DNA of 64,000 bases from Streptomyces sp. NRRL S-350 (GCF_000719705.1 NZ_JOHO01000011.1:62001-126000), one strand, 5' to 3'; numbered from the stretch's first letter, positions 16,518 through 26,202 are shown. The notes: generated by a model from the sequence alone, not told the origin. A program made the numbers and translations.

Positions 16518-18911
16518 TTGAGCAGCCGCGAATCTGACAACGCCCACCCGACGCCCCGGCGCACGGGTCCGGACGCCTACCCGTCGGGCACCCCGCCCTA
16601 CGGCACACCGGGGCTGCCCGGCGGCGACCGGGCCGCGGCCGGCGCCGGCCAGGGAGCCGCGTCGGGCGGCGAGGACGACGGTCCGAAGACCGAGACCACC
16701 CTGACCACCCGGGTCCGGATCAACATCCCCGGCTCGCGCCCGATCCCGCCGGTCGTCGTCCGCAGCGCCGTCAAGAACGAGGACGGCCCGGCGGAGGAGC
16801 CGCCGGCCGCCGCCCCCGAGCCGGGCGGCCCGCGGCACCGCTCCGCGCCGGCCTCGCCCGTCCTCGGCGTGATGGACGGCGGCGGCACCTCCACCCCGCC
16901 GAACCTGCCGCCGGAGTGGCAGGTCCCGCCGATCCCGCCGGCGACCTCGGAGTCCGAGTCCACCGGCGCCTGGTTCCGGCCGCGGCAGAAGAAGGCCCAG
17001 ACCGCCGAGCCCGCCCCGGCCGCGGTGCCGGTCGGCGCCCCGGGCGCCGCGAAGGCCGCGCCCGTCGCCGAGCCCCGGCCGCAGGCCGCAGGCCGCCCGG
17101 CCGGCGGTGCCGCCCGCGCCAACGGCGCCCCGAACGGCCGTCCGGTGCCCGCCCAGGGCAAGTCGCCGAACCCGGGCGCCCCGACGCCGTCCGCCGCGCC
17201 CCGCCGCGCCGAGGCCCCGGCGGAGGAGCCCGGCGTCTACGAGGCCGCCGCTCCGTTCGCGCCCGCCGCCGACCCCTTCGCCCCGGTGGCCGACCCGTTC
17301 GCGCCGACCCCCGGCCCCGACGCCGGTACCCGCGGCCCGCGCGGCGGCCGTCCCCAGCAGGACCGGCAGCAGGACCGGCAGCAGGACCGGCAGCAGGGCC
17401 GTGGCCGGCCTGAGCGGCAGCGGCCCGACCGCCCCCGGCCGAACGGCCCGCAACAGAACCGGCAGCAGCCCGGCCCGCAGAACGGCTTCCAGCCGAACGG
17501 CCCCCGCCCGCAGGGTGCGCCGGCCGCCGAGCCCAGCCCGGAGGACACCTCCGTCGACGGCTTCCGGCCGATCCGCGAGGACACCCCGCCGCCCGCCGCG
17601 ATATCCGGCCTGCCTCGCAACGGCGCCCCGCACGGTACCGACGGCCGTTCGCAGCCGGGCCTGTTCGCCTCGGCGCCGGCCGGTACCGACCCGTTCGCCA
17701 CCCAGCGCCCGGCCGCCCCCGGCCAGGACGTCCCCGCCGCCCCGGCGGGCCCCGGCGGGCTCTTCCCGGGCACGCCCGGCGCCGGCCCGCAGGCCGGCCG
17801 CCCCCAGCCGTCCGGCCACGACCCGGAGGCCACCGAGTTCACCCCGCTGCCGCCCCCGGCGCCCGGCGCCCGGCCCGAGGCCGCCCAGGGCGCCCCGGCC
17901 GCCGCCCCGCCCGCCCCGGCACCGGCTCCCGCGAAGTCCGTGCCCGCCAAGGCCAAGCGCGGCGGCGGCAGGAAGCTGGTCAAGCTGGGCGTCTACGGCA
18001 TCGGCGCCGTGCTGTTCCTCGGCGCCGCCGCGTACGGCACCGGCCTGATGCTCAACCAGTCCGACGTGCCCAAGGGCACCGTGGTCCTCGGCACCGACAT
18101 CGGCGGCAACAGCCGTGACCAGGCGATCCACTCGCTGGACGAGTCGGTCGGCAAGGCCGGCCAGCAGCCGCTCAAGCTGAAGATCGGCGACCAGAACGTG
18201 GACCTCGACCCGACCGTGGCCGGGCTGAGCTTCGACACCACCGCCACGGTGGACGGCCTGGCCCAGCACAGCTACAACCCGGTGGACGTCATCACGTCGC
18301 TCAAGGGCGGCAGCAAGGCCGTCGCACCGGAGGTCAAGGTCGACCGGGCCAAGCTCAAGGCCGCCCTCGACACGCTGGCGGCGGGCTCCGGCCAGGGCCT
18401 GCAGGAGGGCTACGTCAAGTTCGGCGACAACGGCGACCCGGTCGTCGTCCCCGGCCGGGCCGGCCAGGCCGTCGACTCGTCGAGCGCGCTCGACGTGGTC
18501 GAGCAGGCCTACCGCGACCGTGCGGCCGGCAAGGCCGACCAGCCGATCGCCCTCGCCGTCACGGCCGCCCAGCCCAAGGTCTCCACCCAGGCCCTGCAGG
18601 CGGCCGCCGACGGCCTCGGCAAGCAGATCGCCAGCGGCAAGGTGCACGTCCTGGCGGGCACCAAGTCCTGGGACTTCGGCGCGAAGACGGCCTCCAAGGC
18701 GCTCACCCTCGTCCCGGACGCCTCCGGCAAGATCGTGCCCAAGTGGGACATCGACGCGCTCACCGCCCAGCTGGGCACCGTGTTCGACAAGGTGAAGATC
18801 AAGAAGAACGGCCAGCTCGTCGCAATCACCCCGCAGGACGTCGCGGACGGCGTCGGCTCGGTCTTCGACAAGACCGGCGACAAGGACCGCACCGTCAAGT
18901 TCGCGGTCTGA
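16518..18911 (+). CDS. Large membrane protein with low-complexity cytoplasmic half and VanW/PG_binding_4-like domains
   Basis: 797 residues from a TTG at 16518 (weak GGAG nearby; the start is uncertain). About the first 480 residues are Pro/Ala/Gly/Gln-rich and disordered, with short repeats (DPFAPVADPFAP, and QQDRQQDRQQDRQQ from three 12-bp repeats near 17359-17395). One membrane helix lies near residues 488-510. The outer C-terminal 280 residues contain two similar units (TVVLGTDIGGNSRDQAI... and the second half ending KDRTVKFAV) resembling the peptidoglycan-binding domain found next to VanW and YkuD proteins. A role in sensing or holding the cell wall is inferred. Confidence 0.75.
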   Translation: MSSRESDNAHPTPRRTGPDAYPSGTPPYGTPGLPGGDRAAAGAGQGAASGGEDDGPKTETTLTTRVRINIPGSRPIPPVVVRSAVKNEDGPAEEPPAAAPEPGGPRHRSAPASPVLGVMDGGGTSTPPNLPPEWQVPPIPPATSESESTGAWFRPRQKKAQTAEPAPAAVPVGAPGAAKAAPVAEPRPQAAGRPAGGAARANGAPNGRPVPAQGKSPNPGAPTPSAAPRRAEAPAEEPGVYEAAAPFAPAADPFAPVADPFAPTPGPDAGTRGPRGGRPQQDRQQDRQQDRQQGRGRPERQRPDRPRPNGPQQNRQQPGPQNGFQPNGPRPQGAPAAEPSPEDTSVDGFRPIREDTPPPAAISGLPRNGAPHGTDGRSQPGLFASAPAGTDPFATQRPAAPGQDVPAAPAGPGGLFPGTPGAGPQAGRPQPSGHDPEATEFTPLPPPAPGARPEAAQGAPAAAPPAPAPAPAKSVPAKAKRGGGRKLVKLGVYGIGAVLFLGAAAYGTGLMLNQSDVPKGTVVLGTDIGGNSRDQAIHSLDESVGKAGQQPLKLKIGDQNVDLDPTVAGLSFDTTATVDGLAQHSYNPVDVITSLKGGSKAVAPEVKVDRAKLKAALDTLAAGSGQGLQEGYVKFGDNGDPVVVPGRAGQAVDSSSALDVVEQAYRDRAAGKADQPIALAVTAAQPKVSTQALQAAADGLGKQIASGKVHVLAGTKSWDFGAKTASKALTLVPDASGKIVPKWDIDALTAQLGTVFDKVKIKKNGQLVAITPQDVADGVGSVFDKTGDKDRTVKFAV

Positions 18912-18925
18912 CGCACCGGCCCCCC

Positions 18926-18963
18926 GTCGAGGGGCGGGTCCTCATCCGGGCCCGCCCCTCGAC
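18926..18963. terminator. Perfect 13-bp hairpin
   Basis: 18926-18938 pairs exactly with 18951-18963 around a 12-base loop, 15 bases after the stop at 18911. It separates this gene from the following binding protein. Confidence 0.8.
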
Positions 18964-19031
18964 AACTCCACCCCCGGTCAGCAAGATGTGACGCCACACC
19001 TTCCGTCACATCCACCTCGGGGAGCACGCCG

Positions 19032-20750
19032 ATGGGCCGCCGCCTCCAGCACCACGGGACGGCCCTGCTCGCCGGCCTCACCGCCCTCACCCTCTCCCTG
19101 GCGCTGTGCTCCTGCGCCTCCGGCCAGGGCGACGCGGGCGCCGGGGCGCTGCCGTCCGCCCCCGCCTCGCCCAAGCTGACCTCGGTCGACATCAACCCCC
19201 ACGACCGCGCCCAGCTGCGCCAGGGCGGCACCCTGAACCTGGCGATCGCCCAGTTCTCCCGCCAGTGGTCGCCGATCCACGAGGACGGCAGCGAGTCCTC
19301 GACCGTCGCCGTCACTAAGCCGCTGCTGCCGACCTTCTTCCGCTCCGACGCGGCCGGCACCCAGACCGTGAACCCCGCCTACCTGCAGGAGGCCCACGCC
19401 GACCTGAGGGACGGCCGGCAGGTGGTCACCTGGACGCTCAACCCGAAGGCCCACTGGTCCGACGGCACCCCGATCACCTGGCGCGACATCGAGGCCAACT
19501 GGCGTGCCCTGAACGGCAAGGACCCGGCCTACAAGCCCTCCAGCAGCACCGGTTTCGAGCTGGTCTCGTCCGTCGAGCGCGGCAAGGACGACTTCCAGGC
19601 CGTGATGACCTTCGACCGCCCGTTCTCCGAGTGGCAGTCGCTGTTCAACGGCGCGGGCAACGCCCCGCTGCTGCCGGCCTCCCGGATATCCACCCCGGAG
19701 CTGTTCAACACCGCCTACCTGGACGCGATCCCGGTCACCGCCGGCCCGTTCAAGGTCGAGCAGCTGGACCGCGCCGCGCAGACCGTCACCCTGGTCGCCG
19801 ACCCGGCCTGGTGGGGCGACAAGCCGATGCTGGACAAGCTCGTCTTCCACGCGATGCTCCCCGACGCGATGGCCGCAGCCTTCGCCAAGGGCCGGCTGGA
19901 CCTCGTCAACATCGGTCCCGACGTGGCTGGTTACCAGACCATCAGGAACACCAAGGACGCCGTCGTGCGCCGGGCCGGCGGCCCCGACTTCCGCCAGTTC
20001 ACCCTGAACGCCCACACCCCCGCACTGGGCGACGCGACCGTGCGCCAGGCCGTGTTCCAGGCGATCAACCGGGACGCCGTCATCCGCGCCGACCTCAACG
20101 GCCTGGACTGGCCCGCCGTCCCGCTCAACAACCACCTGCTGGTCGCCAACCAGAACGGCTACCGCGACAACTCCCTGGGCCTGGCCCGCTACGACCCGGC
20201 CGAGGCCGCCCGCAAGCTGGACTCGGCCGGCTGGAAACTCGACGGCGACGTACGGAAGAAGGACGGCCGCGAGCTCAACCTGCGGATGGTCATCCCGGCC
20301 GGCGTGACCCAGGCCCAGAACGAGGCCGCGAACACCACCAGGATGCTCAAGGACGTCGGGATCAAGGTCAGCACGGTGACCGCCCCCGCCAACGAGTTCT
20401 TCGACAAGTACATCAACCGCGACGACTTCGACATCACCGCCTACTCACTGCTCGGCACCCCGTTCCCGGCCAGCGGCAACCGCGCCAACTTCGTCCAGAA
20501 CGGCGGCACCAACCACGCCGGCGCCGGCAGCGCGGCAGTCGACGCCGCCCTCGACCGGGCCGCCGCCGCAACCGACGCGGCCACCGCCTCCGAGGCGATC
20601 AACCAGGCCGACGGCGAACTCTGGAAGGTGGCCGGCGTGCTGCCGCTCTACCAGCGCCCACAGCTCTACGGAGCCCGCGCCGACCTCGCCAACATCGGTG
20701 CACAGGGCCTGTCCGACATCGTCTGGGAGAACGTCGGCTTCGTGAAGTAG
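19032..20750 (+). CDS. Lone family-5 peptide-binding lipoprotein
   Basis: 572 residues; ATG 19032 with GGGGAG eight bases before. A lipoprotein signal peptide ends near ALCSCASG. The mature protein is an extracellular solute-binding protein of the DppA/OppA type (WTLNPKAHWSDGTPITWRDI; FNTAYLDAIPVTAGPFKV; NNHLLVANQNGYRDNS). No permease lies beside it on its strand. The neighbouring ATPase at 20784 converges on it, so it may deliver ligand to one of the two complete transporters nearby. It is clearly paralogous to the lone binding protein at 36299 (PAVPLxNHLLxAxQxGYRDNS shared) and more distant from the two operon binding proteins. Confidence 0.9.
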   Translation: MGRRLQHHGTALLAGLTALTLSLALCSCASGQGDAGAGALPSAPASPKLTSVDINPHDRAQLRQGGTLNLAIAQFSRQWSPIHEDGSESSTVAVTKPLLPTFFRSDAAGTQTVNPAYLQEAHADLRDGRQVVTWTLNPKAHWSDGTPITWRDIEANWRALNGKDPAYKPSSSTGFELVSSVERGKDDFQAVMTFDRPFSEWQSLFNGAGNAPLLPASRISTPELFNTAYLDAIPVTAGPFKVEQLDRAAQTVTLVADPAWWGDKPMLDKLVFHAMLPDAMAAAFAKGRLDLVNIGPDVAGYQTIRNTKDAVVRRAGGPDFRQFTLNAHTPALGDATVRQAVFQAINRDAVIRADLNGLDWPAVPLNNHLLVANQNGYRDNSLGLARYDPAEAARKLDSAGWKLDGDVRKKDGRELNLRMVIPAGVTQAQNEAANTTRMLKDVGIKVSTVTAPANEFFDKYINRDDFDITAYSLLGTPFPASGNRANFVQNGGTNHAGAGSAAVDAALDRAAAATDAATASEAINQADGELWKVAGVLPLYQRPQLYGARADLANIGAQGLSDIVWENVGFVK

Positions 20751-20780
20751 CGGCCGGCTCCGTGCAGTAGCGGCCGGGCC
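20741..20780 (+). repeat. Tandem 20-bp duplication across a stop codon
   Basis: 20741-20760 and 20761-20780 match at 17 of 20 positions. The first copy contains the last codons and TAG stop of the binding-protein gene, and the second repeats the TAG. Confidence 0.85.
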
Positions 20781-20783
20781 CGC

Positions 20784-21833
20784 TCAGCCGTGCAGCGTCT
20801 CGCGCCAGTAGTGGCAGGCGCTGCGGCGGCCCGCCAGCTCCTCCCCGTGCTCGCCCGTCACCGGCGCCAGCGGCGGCAGTTCGGAGCGGCAGCGGTCCTG
20901 CACCCGGTCGCAGCGGGGGTTGAAGGCGCAGCCCTCCGGGATCCGCAGCAGGCTCGGCGGCAGGCCCTTGATGGCGTGCAGGTTCCGGCCCTTCTGGTCC
21001 AGGCGCGGGATGGAGCTGAGCAGGCCCTTGGTGTACGGGTGCGCGGGGCGCGCGTACAGCTCGTGCACCGGTGCGGTCTCCACGATCCGGCCCGCGTACA
21101 TCACCGCGATCCGGTCCGCGACGTCCGCCACCACGCCGAGGTCGTGGGTGATCAGGATCAGGCCCATGTTGAACTCGGCCCGCAGGTCGGCCAGCAGGTC
21201 CATCACCTGGGCCTGGACGGTCACGTCCAGGGCGGTGGTGGGCTCGTCCGCGATGATCAGGTCCGGCTCCAGCGCCAGCGCCATCGCGATCATGATGCGC
21301 TGGCGCATGCCGCCGGAGAACTGGTGCGGGAAGTCGCCGACGCGCTGCCGCGCGGCCGGGATGCGCACCCGGTCCATCAGCTCGACGGCCTTCTCCTTCG
21401 CCTCCTTGCGCGAGACGCCGTGGTGCACCCGGAACATCTCGCCGAGCTGGTAGCCGACGCTGAGCACCGGGTTGAGCGCGGACAGCGCGTCCTGGAAGAT
21501 CATCGCGATCCGCCGGCCCCGGACGGCCCGCCGGGCGCCGGCGCCCATGGTCAGCAGGTCCTCGCCGCGGAACAGGATCCTCCCAGCGGTGATCCGCCCC
21601 GGCGGCATGTCCAGGATGCCCATGATCGCCTGCGCGGTCACCGACTTGCCCGACCCCGACTCCCCCAGCACCGCCAGCGTCTCACCGGCCGACACCGCGT
21701 AGCTCACCCCGTTGACGGCCTTCGCGACGCCGTCCCGGGTGTGGAACTCCACGTGCAGGTCCTCGACCTCCAGCAACGGGGTTCCGGGTACCAGGCTCTC
21801 CCGACCGCCGCCGATCACCTCCACCGCGTCCAT
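20784..21833 (-). CDS. Sixth, lone oligopeptide ABC transporter ATPase (DppD type)
   Basis: 349 residues; ATG 21833 with AGGAGG eight bases upstream. Walker A GESGSGKS, signature FSGGMRQR, Walker [13 protein letters not shown], and the C-terminal CAFNPRCDRVQDRC motif of DppD-type ATPases (cysteines known to hold an iron-sulfur cluster in relatives). It is very similar along its whole length to the DppD of operon 1 (29010-30062), closer by eye than to that of operon 2, so it looks like a duplicate. No permease or second ATPase belongs to it. A hairpin at 21952-21983 separates it from operon 2, suggesting its own promoter, though read-through is possible. Confidence 0.9.
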   Translation of the reverse strand: MDAVEVIGGGRESLVPGTPLLEVEDLHVEFHTRDGVAKAVNGVSYAVSAGETLAVLGESGSGKSVTAQAIMGILDMPPGRITAGRILFRGEDLLTMGAGARRAVRGRRIAMIFQDALSALNPVLSVGYQLGEMFRVHHGVSRKEAKEKAVELMDRVRIPAARQRVGDFPHQFSGGMRQRIMIAMALALEPDLIIADEPTTALDVTVQAQVMDLLADLRAEFNMGLILITHDLGVVADVADRIAVMYAGRIVETAPVHELYARPAHPYTKGLLSSIPRLDQKGRNLHAIKGLPPSLLRIPEGCAFNPRCDRVQDRCRSELPPLAPVTGEHGEELAGRRSACHYWRETLHG

Positions 21834-21951
21834 GTGAGCAGTCCTCCTCAGCGCAGCAGCGACCACCGATAGGCGCAGAGCAACTATCAAGGACCGGACC
21901 GCACTTGGCGACCCTGCGGCAGATCACTTTTCCATCACGGGACGAACGGCG

Positions 21952-21983
21952 AAGGGCGCGCCCCCGTACGGGGACACGCCCTT
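21952..21983 (-). terminator. Hairpin at the end of oligopeptide operon 2
   Basis: AAGGGCG...CCCC and GGGG...CGCCCTT pair with a small internal bulge, 14 bases after the stop at 21997. Confidence 0.65.
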
Positions 21984-21996
21984 GAGCGGAAACCGA

Positions 21997-23118
21997 TCAG
22001 CCGGGGTCCGGCCCGCCCTCGCGCTCCGCCGCGCCTTGTCGACTCTCGCGCTCCGCCGCGAAGTGACACGCCGAGTCATGGGCCGCCGCCCCCTGCAGCC
22101 AGCTCGGCACCGCGAGCAGCGGCACCTCGACCTCGCACCGCTGCTGCGCCTTCCAGCAGCGGGTGCGGAAGCGGCAGCCCGAGGGCGGATTGGCCGGCGA
22201 GGGCACGTCCCCGGTGAGCACGATCCGGTCCCGCGACTCGCGCGCCGTCGGGTCCGGTACGGGCACTGCGGAGAGCAGCGCCTGGGTGTACGGGTGGGTG
22301 GCGTGGTCGTAGATCTCCGCGTCGCTGCCGATCTCGACCATCCTGCCCAGGTACATCACGCCGACCCGGTCCGAGATGTGCCGGACGATGGAGAGGTCGT
22401 GCGCGATGAACATGTACGACAGGTTGAAGTCGCCCTGCAGCTGCTCCAGCAGGTTGATCACCTGCGCCTGCACCGACACGTCGAGGGCGGACACCGGCTC
22501 GTCGCAGATGATGATCTCCGGCTTGAGCGTCAACCCCCGGGCGATGCCGATGCGTTGGCGCTGGCCGCCGGAGAACTGGTGCGGGTACCGGTTGATGTAC
22601 TCGGGGTTGAGCCCGACCACGTCCAGCAGGTCCTGGACGGCCTTGCGGCGGTCGCCCTTGGGCGCCACCTCGGGGTGGATCTCGAACGGCTCCCCGATGA
22701 TGTCGCCGACGGTCATGCGCGGGTTGAGCGAGGTGTACGGGTCCTGGAACACCATCTGGATGTTCCGCCGGACGGCTTTCAGCGCCGATCCCGAGAGCCG
22801 GGAGATCTCCTCCCCCTTGTAGCGGACGGATCCTCCGGTGGCCGGTTCGAGGTTCATCAGCACCTTGGCCAGCGTGGACTTCCCGCAGCCGGACTCGCCG
22901 ACGATGCCGAGCGTCTCGCCCTGCATCAGGTCGAAGCTGACCCCGTCGACCGCCTTGACGGCGCCGACCTGCTTCTTGAACAGGACGCCCCGGGTCAGCG
23001 GGAAGTGCTTGACGAGGTCCCGGACTTCGAGGATGGGCTCCCCGCGCGGCACCTCCTGCGTGAAGGCGGCCTCCTCCGGCACCACCGCGCCCAGTGCGCT
23101 GGCCCCGTTACCGGTCAT
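21997..23118 (-). CDS. Oligopeptide ABC transporter ATPase, operon 2 (DppF type)
   Basis: 373 residues. Walker A GESGCGKST, signature FSGGQRQR, Walker B IIICDEPVSALD, plus the C-terminal CRFRTRCWKAQQRC cysteine motif. Residues 1-25 and the charged C-terminus (about 20 residues) are extra compared with the operon 1 copy; the core is nearly identical to it. It powers peptide import with the DppD at 23108. ATG 23118 overlaps the DppD stop by 11 bases, and GGAG lies eight bases before the start. Last gene of operon 2. Confidence 0.93.
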   Translation of the reverse strand: MTGNGASALGAVVPEEAAFTQEVPRGEPILEVRDLVKHFPLTRGVLFKKQVGAVKAVDGVSFDLMQGETLGIVGESGCGKSTLAKVLMNLEPATGGSVRYKGEEISRLSGSALKAVRRNIQMVFQDPYTSLNPRMTVGDIIGEPFEIHPEVAPKGDRRKAVQDLLDVVGLNPEYINRYPHQFSGGQRQRIGIARGLTLKPEIIICDEPVSALDVSVQAQVINLLEQLQGDFNLSYMFIAHDLSIVRHISDRVGVMYLGRMVEIGSDAEIYDHATHPYTQALLSAVPVPDPTARESRDRIVLTGDVPSPANPPSGCRFRTRCWKAQQRCEVEVPLLAVPSWLQGAAAHDSACHFAAERESRQGAAEREGGPDPG

Positions 23119-24160
23119 GGAGGGTCTCCTTCCAGAAGAAGCAGGCGCTGCCGCGCCCCTCCAGTGGTGTCCCGTCGTCCTCGATGACCTCGAACAGTTC
23201 GGGCACCTCGGTCCGGCAGACGTCCTTCGCGCGGGGGCAGCGCGGGTTGAAGGCGCAGCCCTTGGGGATCCGCAGCAGGTTGGGCGGCAGGCCCTTGATG
23301 GCGTAGAGCTCCTGGCCCTTCTGGTCCAGCCGCGGGATGGAGTCCAGCAGGCCGCGGGTGTACGGGTGCGCGGGCCGCGCGTACAGCTCGTGCACCGGGG
23401 CGGTCTCGACGATCCGGCCGGCGTACATCACGGCGATCTTGTCCGCGACGTCCGCGACGACGCCCAGGTCGTGGGTGATCAGGATGAGCCCCATGTGGTA
23501 CTCGGACTGCAGCTCGGCGAGCAGGTCCATCACCTGGGCCTGGACGGTGACGTCCAGGGCGGTGGTGGGCTCGTCCGCGATGATCAGGTCCGGCTCCAGC
23601 GCCAGCGCCATGGCGATCATGATGCGCTGGCGCATGCCGCCGGAGAACTGGTGCGGGTAGTCGTTCACCCGCTGCTTGGCCGCCGGGATGCGCACCCGGT
23701 CCATCAGCTCGACGGCCTTGTCGGTGGCCTCCTTGCGGGAGACTCCTCGGTGCGCCCGGAACATCTCGCCGAGCTGGTAGCCCACCGTGAGGACCGGGTT
23801 GAGCGCGGAGAGCGCGTCCTGGAAGATCATCGCGATCTTCTGGCCGCGGATCCTGCGCCGCTCCTCCTTGCCCATCGTGAGCATGTCCTGGCCCCGGTAG
23901 CGGATCTCGCCGCGCGGGATCCGGGCCGGCGGCGTGTCCAGGATGCCCATGATCGCCTGCGCGGTCACCGACTTGCCGGAGCCGGACTCGCCCAGCACTG
24001 CCAGCGTCTCGCCGGCCGAGACGGAGTAGTCGACCCCGTTCACGGCCCTGGCGACGCCGTCCCTGGTGACGAACTCGACGTGCAGGTCCCGCACGTCGAG
24101 CAGCGGCCCCTGGTACGCCGCGGCCCGTTCGTGCCCGGTGGTGTCGATCGCTGTACTCAC
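23108..24160 (-). CDS. Oligopeptide ABC transporter ATPase, operon 2 (DppD type)
   Basis: 350 residues with [28 protein letters not shown] and the [14 protein letters not shown] motif. It forms the nucleotide-binding pair with DppF. The start at 24160 is 16 bases after the DppC stop. The DNA is long-range similar to the operon 1 copy (29010-30062). Confidence 0.93.
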   Translation of the reverse strand: MSTAIDTTGHERAAAYQGPLLDVRDLHVEFVTRDGVARAVNGVDYSVSAGETLAVLGESGSGKSVTAQAIMGILDTPPARIPRGEIRYRGQDMLTMGKEERRRIRGQKIAMIFQDALSALNPVLTVGYQLGEMFRAHRGVSRKEATDKAVELMDRVRIPAAKQRVNDYPHQFSGGMRQRIMIAMALALEPDLIIADEPTTALDVTVQAQVMDLLAELQSEYHMGLILITHDLGVVADVADKIAVMYAGRIVETAPVHELYARPAHPYTRGLLDSIPRLDQKGQELYAIKGLPPNLLRIPKGCAFNPRCPRAKDVCRTEVPELFEVIEDDGTPLEGRGSACFFWKETLHDR

Positions 24161-24176
24161 GATGCGCTCCCCTCGC

Positions 24177-25175
24177 TCAGCGAAGCTTCGGATCGAGGGC
24201 GTCGCGCACGGCGTCGCCCATCATGATGAAGGCCAGCACGGTGATGGAGAGCGCCACGGCCGGGAAGAACAGCACGTAGGGCGCCGTTCGGATCACCTTC
24301 TGGGCGGAGGAGATGTCGATGCCCCAGGAGATGGTCGGGTCCTGCAGGCCGATGCCGAGGAAGCTCAGCGTCGCCTCGGTGGCGATGTAGCCGCCGAGCG
24401 CGATGGTGGCGACGACGATCACCGGTGCGACCGCGTTCGGCAGGATGTGCCGGAACATCAGCCGCCCCGTCCCGGCCCCGAGCGCCCGGCCGGCCACCAC
24501 GTAGTCGGACTGTTTGACGGTCAGCACCGCGCCGCGCATGACGCGGGCGATCTGGGTCCAGCCGAGGACGGCCAGGGCGAACACCACGGTCCACACCGTG
24601 CGGATGGTGAATGCGTTCAGCAGCACCAGGGCGCCGAGCAGCAGCGGGATGCCGAAGAAGATGTCGACGATCCGGGAGATCACCGCGTCGACTGCTCCGC
24701 CGTAGTACCCGGCGACCATGCCGGTCAGCCCGCCGAGCAGGGTGACCGCCGCGGTCACGAAGATGCCGACGGTGATCGAGGCGCGGGCGCCGTAGACCAC
24801 CCGGGCGTAGATCGACCGGCCCTGCGCGTCGTAGCCGAACCAGCCCGCGCCGAAGAAGTCCGTCCAGTCCGGCCGCTTGAGGTAGTCGTGCACCAGGTCG
24901 GCCTTGCGCGGGTTGGCGTCGGTGAAGGCCCAGGGGAAGATTGCCATGACGACCAGCAGCAGGATCAGCACCACCGAGAGCAGGAAGATCGGCCGTCGGC
25001 GGAGGTCCCGCCAGGCGTCGCCCCAGAGGCTGCGGGCCTGTTCCCGCTTCTCCGCGTCGGGTTCGACCAGGGTCTCCTGTTCGACGGCCATGCCCTGCTC
25101 CCCCGCGTAGTCGAGGCGGGAGATGCCCGGCTTGGGGTTGGGTCGGTACGAGTCCTCGTCGTGGATGTCAGGCAT
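24177..25175 (-). CDS. Oligopeptide ABC transporter permease, operon 2 (DppC type)
   Basis: 332 residues. A hydrophilic N-terminus of about 75 residues is followed by six membrane helices and the EAA loop region (ARVMRGAVLTVKQSDYVVAG, then GRLMFRHILPNAVAPV). The start ATG overlaps the DppB stop by eight bases, an arrangement shared exactly with operon 1. Confidence 0.93.
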   Translation of the reverse strand: MPDIHDEDSYRPNPKPGISRLDYAGEQGMAVEQETLVEPDAEKREQARSLWGDAWRDLRRRPIFLLSVVLILLLVVMAIFPWAFTDANPRKADLVHDYLKRPDWTDFFGAGWFGYDAQGRSIYARVVYGARASITVGIFVTAAVTLLGGLTGMVAGYYGGAVDAVISRIVDIFFGIPLLLGALVLLNAFTIRTVWTVVFALAVLGWTQIARVMRGAVLTVKQSDYVVAGRALGAGTGRLMFRHILPNAVAPVIVVATIALGGYIATEATLSFLGIGLQDPTISWGIDISSAQKVIRTAPYVLFFPAVALSITVLAFIMMGDAVRDALDPKLR

Positions 25176-26094
25176 AGCGGATCCTCGGGTCCAGGACCGC
25201 GTAGAGCAGGTCGACGAGCAGGCTGGCGACCAGGTAGATGATCACCAGGACGGTCACGATGCCCACCACGGTCGGGCCTTCCTTCTGGTTGATCGCCCGG
25301 TACAGGACGTTGCCGATGCCCTGCACGTTGAAGATGCCCTCGGTGACGATCGCCCCGCCCATCAGCGCGCCGAGGTCGGTGCCGAGGAAGGTGACCACCG
25401 GGATCAGCGAGTTGCGCAGCAGGTGCCGGGAGATGATGGTCCGCCGGCGCAGGCCCTTGGCTGTCGCGGTGCGGATGTAGTCGGCCCGCAGGTTCTCCCC
25501 GATGGAGGTCCGGGTGAGCCGGGCGACGAACGCGAGCGAGAGCGAGCCCAGGACGACTGCCGGAAGGATGAGCTGGGTGAGGTCGTAGCTGTCCTGCACC
25601 GTGGGCGTGACCCAGCCCAGGTTGGTGGCGAACACGGTCTGCGCGATGTAGGCCAGCACGAAGACCGGGATCGAGATCACCACCAGGGTCAGGATCAGCA
25701 CCAGGGTGTCCGCGATGCTGCCGCGCTTCAGTCCGGAGAGCACGCCGAAGGCGAGTCCCACGACCAGCTCGAAGGCGAAGGCCAGCAGTGCCAGCCGGAT
25801 GGTCACCGGGAAGGCGTCCGCCATGATGTCGGAGACCGGTCGGCCGGTGAAGCTGGTGCCGAAGTCCCCCTGGAAGAGGTTCCCCATGTAGTGCAGGTAC
25901 TGCTTCCAGAGCGGCTGGTCCAGGTAGTACGTGTGCTTGATGCTCGCGACCACGGTCGGGTCGGCGGCCTTGTCGCCGAACAGCGCGACCACCGGGTCGC
26001 CCGGCAGGGTGTAGACCATCACGAAGATCAGCAGGGTGGTGCCGAAGAACACCGGGATCATCTGCAGCACCCGGCGCAGCACGTAACTGCCCAT
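25168..26094 (-). CDS. Oligopeptide ABC transporter permease, operon 2 (DppB type)
   Basis: 308 residues, six membrane helices. It opens MGSYVLRRVLQMIPVFFG and has the EAA loop ENLRADYIRTATAKGLRRR. The large periplasmic-type loop after helix 1 is present. It pairs with DppC to form the channel. A hairpin separates it from the upstream binding-protein gene. Confidence 0.93.
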   Translation of the reverse strand: MGSYVLRRVLQMIPVFFGTTLLIFVMVYTLPGDPVVALFGDKAADPTVVASIKHTYYLDQPLWKQYLHYMGNLFQGDFGTSFTGRPVSDIMADAFPVTIRLALLAFAFELVVGLAFGVLSGLKRGSIADTLVLILTLVVISIPVFVLAYIAQTVFATNLGWVTPTVQDSYDLTQLILPAVVLGSLSLAFVARLTRTSIGENLRADYIRTATAKGLRRRTIISRHLLRNSLIPVVTFLGTDLGALMGGAIVTEGIFNVQGIGNVLYRAINQKEGPTVVGIVTVLVIIYLVASLLVDLLYAVLDPRIRYA

Positions 26095-26149
26095 CCGAGC
26101 CTCCTTCCTAGGTGCCCGACCGGGCGGGCCGGTCGGCCGGGAGACCGCA

Positions 26150-26177
26150 CCCCGCCCTCCGTGCGGGGAGGGCGGGG
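26150..26177 (-). terminator. Intercistronic hairpin between binding protein and permease, operon 2
   Basis: CCCCGCCCTCC/GGAGGGCGGGG, a perfect 11-bp stem with a six-base loop. Placed after the binding-protein gene, it probably causes partial termination or protects the 5' mRNA, giving more binding protein than channel. Operon 1 has a hairpin in the same place (32009-32063). Confidence 0.7.
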
Positions 26178-26202
26178 CCGGCGCGGGGATCAGGGCCCGG
26201 GA

